A DNA stretch of 64,000 nucleotides from Streptomyces lycii (GCF_009735685.1 NZ_WHPN01000268.1:1-64000), one strand, 5' to 3'. Shown: positions 26,431 to 35,187, numbered from the stretch's first letter. Numbers and translations: made by a program. The notes: generated by a model from the letters alone, not told the origin.

Positions 26431-26509
26431 GGCGCCAGGGATTGGGCCGCGTTCAGCCCATGTGTGACCCCGGGATCATCCGCGGGTAGGACGGTTGTGG
26501 CGCGGGACG

Positions 26510-28456
26510 TTACGAAGCGCCCATCAGCTCGGCGATCAGCTCCGGACGCTCGCGGAACAGCGGATCGGACTGGGCCAACAGCCCGCGGTCAGGCTTGCCC
26601 TTCTTGGTCTTCATGTACAGCGATCCCCAAGACCGTCCGCCGATCTCCGGTTCAGCGTCGATGGGTACGCCGAACAGGTTCATGGTCATGCAGCGCTTGA
26701 ACTCTGCCGCGATCTCCCGCGCATCCCCCCGCGGCACGCTGGCCAAGATCTCGTCGTGAACCGGCAGCCGCATGTACGGCAGCAGGCCGGCAGCCTCGCA
26801 GTTGTCCATGGCCTGACCGAGCACGTCCCGAGCGGTCGACTGGACCTTGTAGTTGACGACGGCGTACGCCCGCGAGCGATCCAGCGGCAGACGCCGACCC
26901 GTCGCTGACCGCGTCACGTAGCCGTCCCACCGTGCCTCGCGCTGCCAGCGGTTCGACGCCTGCCGGATCTCCGGGTAGGCCCGGTCGTAGGCGGCCATGG
27001 TTTCGCGGATCTGGGCAATCGGCGCGCCCGTCTGCTTGCTGGCAGTTTCCGCTCCGCTGCCGTAGACCTTGCCCAGCCCCACGACCTTGGCAATCTTGCG
27101 CTGTGCCTTGGTGAACCCCGGCCCGAAGACGAGTCGCGCGGTGAAATCGTGCAGATCCTCGCCTGCTGCAATTGCCGTCTTCATACGCGACACGTCCGCC
27201 ATGCCCGCCAGCACGCGCAGTTCGATCGCGCTGAAGTCAATCGACACCATCACGTGACCCGGCTCCGCCAGCAGACAGCGGCGGATCGTCCAGTCGCCCG
27301 ACGGCAGGGTTTGCAGCGCCGGACCAGTGACCGACATGCGCCCCGTTCGCGCTTCCAACGTGTTGATGTTGGGGTGAATCCGACCGTCCGCATCAACGTC
27401 GCCAAGGAACTGATCCACGTAGCCGGTGTTCCACTTTCCCGCCCGCTGAGCGCGGAGAATCGCGTTCGCCAGCGGGTTGGACTTGCGCGCGCCGATGGGC
27501 TCCCAGTCCCGGTCAAGGTCCGCCATGGGCAGCAGTACGTCCTTGGCCACGGAGGGCTTACCGGTGTCGGTCTTCTCGGACCAGACCTCGCCCATGCCGC
27601 GAAGCGCTTCGATGATCTGATTGTTGCTGTTGACGTTCTCCACGCCGTAGCGCGCGGCGATCTCGCCGTACTTCGCTTGTTCCTCTTCGAGCTGCCCGCC
27701 CAGCTCCGCTGTCCAGTCGGGGTCAACGATCATCCCGGCGCGAGCCATGATGGCGCACTGGCGGGACTTGTTGTGCTCGTACGGGATGAGCGCCTGGCGC
27801 ACGCCGAGCCGCCTCATTTCGCGCTCATGCGCGGTGATCAGCCGGGAGCCAAGGATCACGTCCAACATGGAGTACACGACGTAGATCGGGTGGTCCCACG
27901 GGATCAGGTCCCAGCCCACGGGATTCTTCTTCGTGTGACCGACCTTGAGCCCCTTGAAGACGGCGGTAAGTCCCTCTTGTGTGTCCGGCGCAGCCGGGTC
28001 GATGAACTTCGCGGACTGTGCCTTGAGCCCGGACCCGATGCCGCCGGCGTGAGCCTCGCGCGGATCGATCTGCTTCGCCGTGATCATGGTGTCTTCGGTC
28101 TTCGGGCAGAACTCTTCCAGCGGGATGCTGAGATGACGGTCGACCGCCAACCCGTCATGCATCAGCACGTTGTGCCCGACCAGCGAGGGCAGGATGCGGA
28201 GCGCGTCAGCCGCTGCCTGGCGGAAGGCGGGACCGAGTTCCACGGGGACTACCCACGCTTCAGTCTCCGTACCGAACTGACAAAGGCGCAGGTAGTCCGG
28301 CCTGGTGAAGATCTTCAGCCCGCGGCCCTCGGTGTCGAATGCGACGCGACCGCGCTGCCGTCGGACCCACTCCATGAACGGACGCAGATCCTCCGGCCGC
28401 TCACACAGCCACCCGGCCCACGGCACACCGCCGAGCGATCCTCGGTACTCACGCAT
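26510..28456 (-). CDS. Family A DNA polymerase with 3'-5' exonuclease domain
   Basis: A 648-residue replicative polymerase. The exonuclease motif I is VAFDTEGRG near residue 40. Polymerase motif A is SIDFSAIELRVLAG, motif B is QRKIAKVVGLGKVYGSGA (O-helix), and motif C is LPVHDEI. Motif A has Ala where many family A enzymes have Gln (DYSQIELR). No 5'-3' exonuclease domain. The ATG at 28456 has GGGAGGGG upstream. It follows the primase-helicase gene, forming the replication module. Confidence 0.93.
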   Translation of the reverse strand: MREYRGSLGGVPWAGWLCERPEDLRPFMEWVRRQRGRVAFDTEGRGLKIFTRPDYLRLCQFGTETEAWVVPVELGPAFRQAAADALRILPSLVGHNVLMHDGLAVDRHLSIPLEEFCPKTEDTMITAKQIDPREAHAGGIGSGLKAQSAKFIDPAAPDTQEGLTAVFKGLKVGHTKKNPVGWDLIPWDHPIYVVYSMLDVILGSRLITAHEREMRRLGVRQALIPYEHNKSRQCAIMARAGMIVDPDWTAELGGQLEEEQAKYGEIAARYGVENVNSNNQIIEALRGMGEVWSEKTDTGKPSVAKDVLLPMADLDRDWEPIGARKSNPLANAILRAQRAGKWNTGYVDQFLGDVDADGRIHPNINTLEARTGRMSVTGPALQTLPSGDWTIRRCLLAEPGHVMVSIDFSAIELRVLAGMADVSRMKTAIAAGEDLHDFTARLVFGPGFTKAQRKIAKVVGLGKVYGSGAETASKQTGAPIAQIRETMAAYDRAYPEIRQASNRWQREARWDGYVTRSATGRRLPLDRSRAYAVVNYKVQSTARDVLGQAMDNCEAAGLLPYMRLPVHDEILASVPRGDAREIAAEFKRCMTMNLFGVPIDAEPEIGGRSWGSLYMKTKKGKPDRGLLAQSDPLFRERPELIAELMGAS

Positions 28457-28493
28457 GCTGTCCCCTCCCGAGACACGGAAGCGGGCACCGCCG

Positions 28494-28509
28494 TTCACGA
28501 AATCGTGAA
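28494..28509. promoter_or_regulatory. Operator palindrome TTCACGAAATCGTGAA
   Basis: Perfect 16-base inverted repeat 38 bases upstream of the polymerase start codon. Confidence 0.65.
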
Positions 28510-28539
28510 GAGCAATGCCCGCTGATGTGTGGTTGCTGA

Positions 28540-30951
28540 TCAGTTGTCGCTGAAGATCCCCGGCCCCGCCGGCTCGTGTGAAGCCACCTCGCGCAGCCCG
28601 TAGAAGGTCATCCCGGCAGACCCCTTGCGCCGCTGACAGCCGCGCTCGTCCATCGCGCGGTAGAGCGTCGTCCGCTTCCAGACCTCTGCCTTGGACAACC
28701 CCTCTTCGTCACTCCACGCCACGTACGCCCGGTACAGATCGGAACCAAGGATCGTGTCTGCGTCGTCGCCCGTGATCTCGATGACGTCTCCGATGAACCC
28801 GTTCAGCGCGTCGGACGTCTCCTTGTAGTCCGCGGTCGCCTGGCGGATCAGCTCCGGATCATCGAGCCCCTGCCGGAACCACTGCTGCGCTCCGCGGACG
28901 GCCCACGCGATGATGCCGGCCCGTTCGCTGAGAAGCTTCGTGTCAAGGTGGTAGTCCCGCTCGTGCTTGGCGAAGTACCGCGCGAACGGCACCAGCTTGA
29001 CCCGGCGCCACAGCCCTTCATCCTGGCCGCGGAAAGACGGCTTGTGGTTCGTGGACAGGATAATTTGGAACGTCGGCCGGAACTCGAAGAACTCCTGACG
29101 GAGAAACCGGGCAGACATCTTGTCCTTGCCCGTCATGCGCTTGATCAGCGCCTCGGACATGGGCTTGTTGCTCTCGCCCTCGGCAGCCATGACGAGCCGT
29201 GCCCCGCGCAGCCGAGCCACGTCATTGGGCACCCCGCCCGACTGCTTGGCCTCGAACGTCTCATAAGGCGCAGTAGTAGTGATCTCCTTGAACACCTCGG
29301 TCAGCGTGTCCGTGAATACCGACTTTCCGTTCGCGCCCTTACCGTGCAGCACGGTGAAACACTGCTCCGACGTGTGCCCGGTGATCCCGTATCCGGTGAG
29401 CCGCTGAAGGTAGTCCACCATTTCCGGGTGGCCCGGCATGATCTCGGCGAGGAACTGTTCCCAGCGCGGAGCGCGAGCCTCCGGATCGTAGTCGGCGTCG
29501 AGCATCACGGTCAGCATGTCGCCCTTGTCGTGCGGGCGCAGCTCTCCGGATTCCAGATCCACCGTGCCATTTCGGAAGCACAGCAGTTCCGGCCGCGCAT
29601 CGAACTCGTCCGGATCAACGTACACGGAGGGGACCGAGCGCAGTTCCGTCAGCAGGTTGTCAATCCGCGTGGTGGAGTTGAACCCCTTCGCCGCTTCGCT
29701 GTCGCCCGAGAGCATCAGCGCCGCGCCCATGCGATGGATCTCCTGCCGCACACGGACGTCACTGCGCTGCCAGATCCGGCCGTCGAACACGTAGAAGCCG
29801 AGGCCGGGCGCGTACTTGACCCTGCCGTCCGTCCACGCCACCAGCGCGTAGGCGTTGAGAACGTCACTCGCGCTACCGTATTGCTTCACGAGATCAGCGA
29901 GGACGGCAGCCGCCTCATGCCCGTGATCAGCGGTGACAGGCTCCGCACCCGTGCGCCGCGAAACCTCCGCGCTGGGCTCGTTGCGCGGTCTGCCGATCGG
30001 CGCTGCGTGCTTCACGGCCTGATGGAACCGGTAGTCGAACGCGTCCGGATCAATCTCGCGCCAGCGCGTCAGGTCCGCGCCGTCGTGCGGAATGCGCAGC
30101 TCATAGACCGCGATGCCGTGCTCGGCCAGGCCGTCGGCAAGGGCCCTGTTGAACCTCTTGCCGGCTGCGTCGTTGTCGCCGGCTGCAATGACCTGCTGAC
30201 CGCGCAGGCCGGAGGCGAGTTCCGCCAGCAGCTCGGGTGAACCCGCCAACGCGGCACCGCGGATGACAACTGCGTCATAGCCCAGCGCAACGGCTGTGAG
30301 CCCATCTCCGGGCCCCTCGGACACGACAGTCGCCCCGTAGCCACCCTGCCCGCGGAACACGCCGTAGGCCGCCCAGCGGTGCCCCTGCGGGTTCGTCAGC
30401 GACACCCAGCGGTGCGAGCACTCGCCGCTGAGATCACGGCCTTGCAAGCCCTTCGGGCGACCCGCGAAATCGTTCAGCGGCACGACCAGTCGCGGGTACT
30501 TCGTGTACGTCCTTGACGCGTGCTTGAACCCGTAGCCATCACAGTCGTCATATCCGAGGCCGAGCGCGTTGCCCAGCTCAAGGCTGACGCCGAAGCGCTT
30601 CAGCGCGTACTCATGCGCAGCGGGGGAGTGCACGAACTCCTCTCCCGCTGAGTCAAGGTACGACGCCAGCGCAGCAATGTGGGAGCCGCCGACAATCGCC
30701 GGCTTCTCGCTGGGTATGGTCGGCACGTCGCCTTCGACGTCGAACATGTCGCGCCACTCCAATCCCATCGCGCTAACGACGTCGTCGGCCGCGCAGCCGG
30801 CCCGGCAGGTAAGGCGGACCTTGCGGTTCTCGCCAACCCAGACACGAAGAGAGGGACGGGAATCCGCGTGCGCTGGGCAAGCCGCCGTGAATCCCCCGTC
30901 CGTCGATTCGCTCACCGAGTCCAGCCGAGAAAGGATCTCGGTGAACTGCAT
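28540..30951 (-). CDS. Primase-helicase (CHC2-type zinc finger, Toprim, D5/P4-type helicase)
   Basis: An 803-residue fusion. A zinc finger (Cys25, His28, Cys49, Cys53) is followed by a Toprim region with VVSEGPGDGLTAVALG and VIAAGDNDAAGKRF. The C-terminal half is a D5-type superfamily 3 helicase: LHGKGANGKSVFTDTL (Walker A, about residue 537), RLVMAAEGE (Walker B) and ILSTNHKP (sensor 1). It would unwind and prime phage DNA for the adjacent polymerase. Confidence 0.93.
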   Translation of the reverse strand: MQFTEILSRLDSVSESTDGGFTAACPAHADSRPSLRVWVGENRKVRLTCRAGCAADDVVSAMGLEWRDMFDVEGDVPTIPSEKPAIVGGSHIAALASYLDSAGEEFVHSPAAHEYALKRFGVSLELGNALGLGYDDCDGYGFKHASRTYTKYPRLVVPLNDFAGRPKGLQGRDLSGECSHRWVSLTNPQGHRWAAYGVFRGQGGYGATVVSEGPGDGLTAVALGYDAVVIRGAALAGSPELLAELASGLRGQQVIAAGDNDAAGKRFNRALADGLAEHGIAVYELRIPHDGADLTRWREIDPDAFDYRFHQAVKHAAPIGRPRNEPSAEVSRRTGAEPVTADHGHEAAAVLADLVKQYGSASDVLNAYALVAWTDGRVKYAPGLGFYVFDGRIWQRSDVRVRQEIHRMGAALMLSGDSEAAKGFNSTTRIDNLLTELRSVPSVYVDPDEFDARPELLCFRNGTVDLESGELRPHDKGDMLTVMLDADYDPEARAPRWEQFLAEIMPGHPEMVDYLQRLTGYGITGHTSEQCFTVLHGKGANGKSVFTDTLTEVFKEITTTAPYETFEAKQSGGVPNDVARLRGARLVMAAEGESNKPMSEALIKRMTGKDKMSARFLRQEFFEFRPTFQIILSTNHKPSFRGQDEGLWRRVKLVPFARYFAKHERDYHLDTKLLSERAGIIAWAVRGAQQWFRQGLDDPELIRQATADYKETSDALNGFIGDVIEITGDDADTILGSDLYRAYVAWSDEEGLSKAEVWKRTTLYRAMDERGCQRRKGSAGMTFYGLREVASHEPAGPGIFSDN

Positions 30952-30960
30952 GGGGCCCCC

Positions 30961-31077
30961 TTAGCTCAGTGTCCGGTTGTGGAGTTCAGTGACGTGCTCG
31001 GCTATGTCCTCGGAGAGGAAGTCACAGATCCTGTCGTTCGGCTGAGCCCGCCACTTCTCGAATAGAGGCTCTGTCAT
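30961..31077 (-). CDS. 38-residue hypothetical protein
   Basis: ATG at 31077 preceded by GGAGGGG. Short charged peptide (MTEPLFEKWRAQPNDRICDF). Coupled by overlap to the HNH gene upstream and 9 bases before the primase-helicase start. Function unknown. Confidence 0.55.
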   Translation of the reverse strand: MTEPLFEKWRAQPNDRICDFLSEDIAEHVTELHNRTLS

Positions 31078-31505
31078 GGCCCCTCCTCCCTGTTCACAAC
31101 GCCCGGAAAAGTCAGGCACCACTGCCACGGGAGCAGGGCCCCCTTGCTGAGGTTGCACGGCGCACACGCCGGCAGAATGTTGTGCTCTGCATCGGCGCCA
31201 CCGCGCGACAGCGGCGTGAAATGGTCAAGGTGCTCGGCGCGATCGTCGCAATAGGCGCACTTGTGCCCCCACCGGTTCATGATCTCCGTGCGCGAATACG
31301 GCTCGTGCTCTGCGCCGTAGTGCTCGACCCGCCGGCGCTGTGTCAGCTCGTGCCGCTTGTCGGTGTCCAGTCGGGCGTAATAGGTGCGCCTGTGCCGCGC
31401 CGCAGCATTCCGGCGACAGCCGGAACACCAGGACGATTCCTTGTTGCCGGTCTTCATGAACTCGTCTATCGGCCGTCGGCGCCCGCAGTTGGCACAGTTC
31501 TTCAT
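31074..31505 (-). CDS. HNH endonuclease
   Basis: A 143-residue protein. An N-terminal zinc knuckle (CANCGRRRP…CSGCRR) precedes the HNH core EHLDHFTPLSRGGADAEHN then CAPCNLSKG. The ATG at 31505 overlaps the upstream stop (ATGA). Placed beside the replication module, it could be a free-standing homing-type nuclease or a processing enzyme. Confidence 0.88.
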   Translation of the reverse strand: MKNCANCGRRRPIDEFMKTGNKESSWCSGCRRNAAARHRRTYYARLDTDKRHELTQRRRVEHYGAEHEPYSRTEIMNRWGHKCAYCDDRAEHLDHFTPLSRGGADAEHNILPACAPCNLSKGALLPWQWCLTFPGVVNREEGP

Positions 31506-31687
31506 GCCTGACATGCCCGGTTGCGCAGCCGCTCGACGTGGGAAGCAGCGCGGTCGGGGCTTCGATGCCTGCCGAACGGTACGGCCTTGTCGTTTACCAC
31601 GTCCCACACGACGTACATCGGGTAGTCCATGCCGTACGACTTGGCCAAATCGCTTGGCTCTTGCGCACGGATCTCGTAATCACCCAT
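31502..31687 (-). CDS. Hypothetical 61-residue protein
   Basis: Contains YPMYVVWDVVNDKAVPFGRH, a fold-like beta segment seen in small actinophage proteins, then a helix SHVERLRNRA. Coupled to the HNH gene. Function unknown. Confidence 0.62.
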   Translation of the reverse strand: MGDYEIRAQEPSDLAKSYGMDYPMYVVWDVVNDKAVPFGRHRSPDRAASHVERLRNRACQA

Positions 31688-31699
31688 CCCGACCCCTCC

Positions 31700-32224
31700 C
31701 TAGAACTGCCCCGCTATGCGCACATCCCGCAGCAGGCGAGCGAAGTCGTCCAGCGTTAGCGAGACGTACCACTTCGCCGTATCGATCCCGCGGACGGCAA
31801 AGGCCGCGCCGTAGGCGTATGCCGCTTCGCGACTTTCCGCACCGAGGATCATCCGAAGCCGAGTCCACTGGCGGACCGTCATCGCTACGCGACTCTGCCG
31901 AACGTTCGCGCGCCGCGTCTTGTGCACAGCGACCGAGAACGGGAATCCGGCGAACCGCGCTTGCCGGCCGGCTGCGCCGATCCATTTCGGCGTGCTCGGC
32001 TTCGCCACGTCCTTGCATTGCAGCACGAACGGCCAGGCGTGAATGTCGCCCACGTCGTGCTGCCGTTCCTGGTTCGGCCGGCGCACGTTGAAGCGGTCGA
32101 CCGGATTGCGGAACGGGGTATCGCACTCCCGCCAATTCTCGCGGTACCGGCCTGTTGTCTCATTCAGGTAGTCCCGGACCGCGACTTCGAACCGGGACCC
32201 CTTCGCCGCGTTGTGAATGGACAT
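31700..32224 (-). CDS. PD-(D/E)xK nuclease, Holliday-junction-resolvase-like
   Basis: A 174-residue protein. The nuclease signature is visible: NAAKGSRFEVAVRDYL with Glu13, HDVGDIHA with Asp60, and FVLQCKD with Gln69-x-Lys71. This order fits archaeal-type Hjc/phage resolvase-like enzymes that resolve branched DNA. It lies in the replication/recombination cluster. Confidence 0.78.
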   Translation of the reverse strand: MSIHNAAKGSRFEVAVRDYLNETTGRYRENWRECDTPFRNPVDRFNVRRPNQERQHDVGDIHAWPFVLQCKDVAKPSTPKWIGAAGRQARFAGFPFSVAVHKTRRANVRQSRVAMTVRQWTRLRMILGAESREAAYAYGAAFAVRGIDTAKWYVSLTLDDFARLLRDVRIAGQF

Positions 32225-32511
32225 CAGCGGCGCAGCCTCGCAATCGCAGCGCGAGCGCGCAGCATGATCTGCCGGTTGATCTCGGCGGATTCGCCAACGC
32301 TGTCGCGGTAGGCGTACTCGGCGTCATCCGCCAGGACTTCGAGAACACCGGCGATGATCGTTTCCGTCTCGGCGTTGACCGGCGTCAGCGGGCCGAAGTC
32401 GTCGTCAAGCTCGGCGTAGCATTCGGCGATCGGGCCGCCCGGCGTGCACGCATAGCTGCCGTCAGCGCGCTCGGTCCAAACGTCGCCCTCGTAATCGCGA
32501 AACTGCTTCAT
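32224..32511 (-). CDS. phiSA1p31-like domain protein (copy 1)
   Basis: A 95-residue protein with the pattern FRDYEGDVWTERADGSYAC … DDFGPLTPV. The same layout recurs in the proteins at 33,067 and 35,498. The C-terminal half is a helix (EINRQIMLRARAAIARLRR). Function unknown. Confidence 0.7.
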   Translation of the reverse strand: MKQFRDYEGDVWTERADGSYACTPGGPIAECYAELDDDFGPLTPVNAETETIIAGVLEVLADDAEYAYRDSVGESAEINRQIMLRARAAIARLRR

Positions 32512-32515
32512 GCGG

Positions 32516-32611
32516 CTACCTCCCCTGCCTTACGGCGTACGCCACGCCCAGATGGAACCCGAGTGATACACAGCTGGTACCGATCGCCACTAGCGCAGCT
32601 ACCGCAGCCAT
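32516..32611 (-). CDS. 31-residue membrane microprotein
   Basis: Read directly: ATG at 32611, MAAVAALVAIGTSCVSLGFH then LGVAYAVRQGR. One hydrophobic helix. GAAGGGGG lies about 10 bases upstream. It overlaps the end of the next gene. Function unknown. Confidence 0.42.
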   Translation of the reverse strand: MAAVAALVAIGTSCVSLGFHLGVAYAVRQGR

Positions 32612-32790
32612 ACGACATCCGCCCCCTTCGAAACGGCCGACGCGATCGCATCGACCAGCCGGCTCCAATCCCGACGGCGCTCGGCACCGGGGGAGAGGAA
32701 GATGGTTGAACCCGCGCTAGCGCGCCGAATGTCGCCAGCCGCAGGCGACGCCTTTTCGCTGATGCGCAGCTCAGCCGGCGTTGAAGTCAT
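32599..32790 (-). CDS. Hypothetical 63-residue protein
   Basis: Charged small protein (RISEKASPAAGDIRRA, ERRRDWSRLVDAIASAVSKG). Overlaps both neighbours, consistent with a dense operon. Function unknown. Confidence 0.55.
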   Translation of the reverse strand: MTSTPAELRISEKASPAAGDIRRASAGSTIFLSPGAERRRDWSRLVDAIASAVSKGADVVWLR

Positions 32791-32998
32791 GGCAGATCAC
32801 ACCCCGTTCGCCGCTCTCGCGAATGCGCTTGATCTGCACGTTGCTGCCGTCCGGCTCGATGCCGTGCAGCCACGGACCTGAATCGAGGCGTTCCCGCAGC
32901 AGCGCAAGCGCATCCAAATGACTCGCTGCGCGAACGACAACCGCGTTCGTCTCATCCCACCCGACCGTGTCCGTGCGCTCAACCAGGTATAGTTTCAT
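32771..32998 (-). CDS. Hypothetical 75-residue protein
   Basis: Starts MKLYLVERTDTVGWDETNAV, with a later helix SHLDALALLRERL; a pattern common among short actinophage proteins. GGAGGAATC precedes the ATG. Function unknown. Confidence 0.62.
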   Translation of the reverse strand: MKLYLVERTDTVGWDETNAVVVRAASHLDALALLRERLDSGPWLHGIEPDGSNVQIKRIRESGERGVICHDFNAG

Positions 32999-33023
32999 CG
33001 GCGATTCCTCCTAACACCACAAA

Positions 33024-33051
33024 GCCGGACACCCCGTGAAGGGCATCCGGC
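33024..33051 (-). terminator. Intrinsic terminator
   Basis: GCCGGA/TCCGGC outer stem with CCCC/GGGG inner pairs and TTT on the minus strand, after the 178-residue gene. Confidence 0.62.
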
Positions 33052-33066
33052 AGAGTGGTCGGGCGG

Positions 33067-33603
33067 CTACGCCCGAGTTAGTGGTCCGTACTTGTCAACT
33101 GCGTCGGCAAGCCGCGTGTAGCTGCTCCCGGAACAACTGACCTCGGGCATTCCGTCCGGGTGCGTGTCGCCCGTAAATCGCCAAACGTCGCCCTCGTTGT
33201 CGCGGTAATCCGCAGTCAGGTCGTAGGTGACGCCGTCGAGTGTGTACGAGTTCAGCGCAGTCGGCGCAGCCACCAGCCGCATGCTGCCGGCGTCCCACAC
33301 TTCGTCCCTGCCGCCTTCCACGCTGACCGCGTACCAGGGCTTACACGCTCCGCGGAACGGACCACCCTTGACGGTTCCGCGCCCGCCGACGTAGTCGTGC
33401 TCGACGCTGTCGCCATGTGCGAAGACCCGCGCGACCGGGTCGAGGAAACTCGACATCGCCACCTGCTCGCGCCCGTCAAGCTTCTTCAACACGTAGAACT
33501 CATCCGGTCGACCCGCGTTGAACGGCCCAGCGTGAACCGCGCTTACGCTGCCAGTCACCCTGTCCTTGACCTTCTCGTTTCTGGCGTAACCCGCCATGCC
33601 CAC
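33067..33603 (-). CDS. Hypothetical protein with C-terminal phiSA1p31-like domain (copy 2)
   Basis: A 178-residue protein. The first ~110 residues are unrecognised; the C-terminal part has YRDNEGDVWRFTGDTHPDG … DKYGPLTRA, the same motif as the proteins at 32,224 and 35,498. Function unknown. Confidence 0.7.
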   Translation of the reverse strand: MGMAGYARNEKVKDRVTGSVSAVHAGPFNAGRPDEFYVLKKLDGREQVAMSSFLDPVARVFAHGDSVEHDYVGGRGTVKGGPFRGACKPWYAVSVEGGRDEVWDAGSMRLVAAPTALNSYTLDGVTYDLTADYRDNEGDVWRFTGDTHPDGMPEVSCSGSSYTRLADAVDKYGPLTRA

Positions 33604-33606
33604 TCC

Positions 33607-33780
33607 CTAAAGTGCGTCGTCGTCCCAGCCGAATCGCCTCTTACGCTGATGGATCACGGCGCGCGCCGCAGCAGGCGGGAACGTCCACATCGGAGAACGA
33701 ATAGCGTCGTCATCCAACTGCGGAGCAATTCCCGCCCAATGCGCTAGCGCCGCGTCCCAGCTACTCGCCGGAAACCGCAT
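33607..33780 (-). CDS. Hypothetical 57-residue protein
   Basis: Read directly: ATG at 33780, MRFPASSWDAALAHWAGIAP … HQRKRRFGWDDDAL. Overlaps the end of the directionality-factor gene by 20 bases. Function unknown. Confidence 0.5.
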   Translation of the reverse strand: MRFPASSWDAALAHWAGIAPQLDDDAIRSPMWTFPPAAARAVIHQRKRRFGWDDDAL

Positions 33781-34465
33781 CGTTGTACGACTTCAGCGAG
33801 TGAATCTCGCCGTGGTAATACTCCACGGTGTGCGTGTCGGTTTCGTAGTTCACGTGGTTCAGCTTCAGCGTGCCAACAGCCGGACCGCCGATCCGCTCAA
33901 GCTCCGCGACGACTGTGCGGAGGTTCAGCAGAAAATCCCACGCGTTCGACTTGACGTAGCCACGCCCAAGGTCTTCGTCTTCCGCCAGCCGGAACCAGAC
34001 CTTGATTTCCGGCTTGGGACCGCGGCCCTTGCGCGCGAGCTGCTTGCGCTGCTTCAGCTCCCGCGGGCAGCCGCACGGCTTGCCGATGTCTTCCTTGTCG
34101 GGGCCCAGCATGGTGACGCCGTCGCAGATGTGGATCGGCTGCTTGTTCGGCCCCCACTGGATAAGCGGCACGTCGATCGCGTCCGGCCCGTCCAGCAGAA
34201 TGGGCACCTCGACCGTGTCCGTGAACACCTGAAGGAAGTCGTCCCCGCTGGTCTCCCACTCGGTCACCGAGCCACCCATGCTCTGCGCCACGGCAGCCGC
34301 GATGTCCCGGTCATGCGTGGTCACGCGCCACTTGCTGAGCTTCTGCGGAAGGTTGTTCTCCTGATAGCCGGCCCGGAAGATGAACGCGCTATCCGGCTTC
34401 TCGAACTTCGGCTTGCGCTCGGTGTGCTCCGGGTCCGTCTCGAAGATCCCCATGGGAAGCGGCAT
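33761..34465 (-). CDS. Gp3-like recombination directionality factor
   Basis: A 234-residue protein matching the family that includes phiC31 Gp3. Recognised segments are MGIFETDPEH at the start, WRVTTHDRDIAAAVAQSMGG, PIHICDGVTMLGP, GKPCGCPRELKQRKQLARKG, GRGPKPEIKVWFRLAEDEDLG and SNAWDFLLNLRTVVAEL. In phiC31-type phages this protein binds the serine integrase and turns it from integration (attP x attB) to excision (attL x attR). It lies 27 kb from the integrase, with the early genes, as expected for induction-only expression. Its leader carries the TAACCGCCGCG/CCCCCTT element. Confidence 0.82.
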   Translation of the reverse strand: MPLPMGIFETDPEHTERKPKFEKPDSAFIFRAGYQENNLPQKLSKWRVTTHDRDIAAAVAQSMGGSVTEWETSGDDFLQVFTDTVEVPILLDGPDAIDVPLIQWGPNKQPIHICDGVTMLGPDKEDIGKPCGCPRELKQRKQLARKGRGPKPEIKVWFRLAEDEDLGRGYVKSNAWDFLLNLRTVVAELERIGGPAVGTLKLNHVNYETDTHTVEYYHGEIHSLKSYNDAVSGE

Positions 34466-34500
34466 CTGTAATCCCCTCTCGCTGTGCCCGTTGGGCTGTC

Positions 34501-34526
34501 AGGTAGAAGGGGGCGCGGCGGTTACA
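34501..34526 (-). promoter_or_regulatory. Leader element (copy ahead of directionality factor)
   Basis: On the minus strand TGTAACCGCCGCG followed by CCCCCTTCTACCT. All but one base match the copy at 36,881-36,906, ahead of the RecB-like gene. The CCCCCTT block could pair with the AGAGGGG next to the start codon. Confidence 0.5.
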
Positions 34527-34534
34527 TGAGAAAA

Positions 34535-34558
34535 GCCCCCGGCGGCTTCGCCAGGGGC
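34535..34558 (-). terminator. Intrinsic terminator
   Basis: GCCCCCGGC…GCCAGGGGC hairpin with TTTT on the minus strand, after the 29-residue gene. Confidence 0.72.
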
Positions 34559-34566
34559 CAGTCTCG

Positions 34567-34656
34567 TTACACAGGCTCTACGCCCACCAGTGTGCGGCGG
34601 TCGGCGTGGACCCAGATGTCTCCAGTACCGACAGCCAGATCAGCGCCGCCAGTCAT
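34567..34656 (-). CDS. 29-residue hypothetical peptide
   Basis: Read directly: ATG at 34656 (MTGGADLAVGTGDIWVHADR). ATGA overlap with the 52-residue gene upstream suggests real translation. Function unknown. Confidence 0.42.
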   Translation of the reverse strand: MTGGADLAVGTGDIWVHADRRTLVGVEPV

Positions 34657-34811
34657 TCGAACCCCGCCTTCCGCCTGTCAGGCGTAGCCGGCGCAGCAGC
34701 CAGCGACCACAGCCGCGAGGCCGTTGCTTCGGCGCGCGCCAGCGTTTCCGCGTCAGCGCCCTTGATCTGGATCTCCACGCGCTTCGCGTCGGTGGCCAGG
34801 ATGATGATCAT
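34653..34811 (-). CDS. 52-residue hypothetical protein
   Basis: Read directly: ATG at 34811 (MIIILATDAKRVEIQIKGAD), then a helix AETLARAEATASRLWSL. ATGA overlaps on both sides. Function unknown. Confidence 0.52.
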   Translation of the reverse strand: MIIILATDAKRVEIQIKGADAETLARAEATASRLWSLAAAPATPDRRKAGFE

Positions 34812-34981
34812 CGGCGCTGTCCCCACTTCGGACCGCGCAGCGCGACGGGCACAGCAGGCGGGAAGATGTGCGGCCGGCTGGCACGCAGCATCTCGCGACG
34901 AATGCCAGCCGCAGGATCGGGCGTTGCCGACAGGGACGCAGCCCAGTCAGCGAACAGGAGTCGTGCGGTTGCCGGGTCCAT
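34808..34981 (-). CDS. 57-residue hypothetical protein
   Basis: MDPATARLLFADWAASLSAT … GPKWGQRR, starting at ATG 34981, which overlaps the upstream stop. Part of a chain of overlapping small genes. Function unknown. Confidence 0.5.
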   Translation of the reverse strand: MDPATARLLFADWAASLSATPDPAAGIRREMLRASRPHIFPPAVPVALRGPKWGQRR

Positions 34982-35187
34982 CAGTTCTCTCCTCTCGACG
35001 CAGCAGCGGGGGCGACCAGCAGGCCGGCGATCCACGCCACGATCAGCGCTTCGCCGAATCCGATGGCCGGGACAGCGGGGCGCATGCCGTGCCAGACGCC
35101 GACGAGAATCATCACTGCCCACGCGGTCACGCAGGCGATCCCGATGACCAGCGCGTACGCGGCCAGTGCGTATCCGGCGAGCTTCAC
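34981..35187 (-). CDS. 68-residue membrane protein
   Basis: Two hydrophobic helices (YALAAYALVIGIACVTAWAV and FGEALIVAWIAGLLVAPA). Small inner-membrane phage protein; 4-base overlap with the upstream gene. Function unknown. Confidence 0.65.
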   Translation of the reverse strand: MKLAGYALAAYALVIGIACVTAWAVMILVGVWHGMRPAVPAIGFGEALIVAWIAGLLVAPAAASRGEN

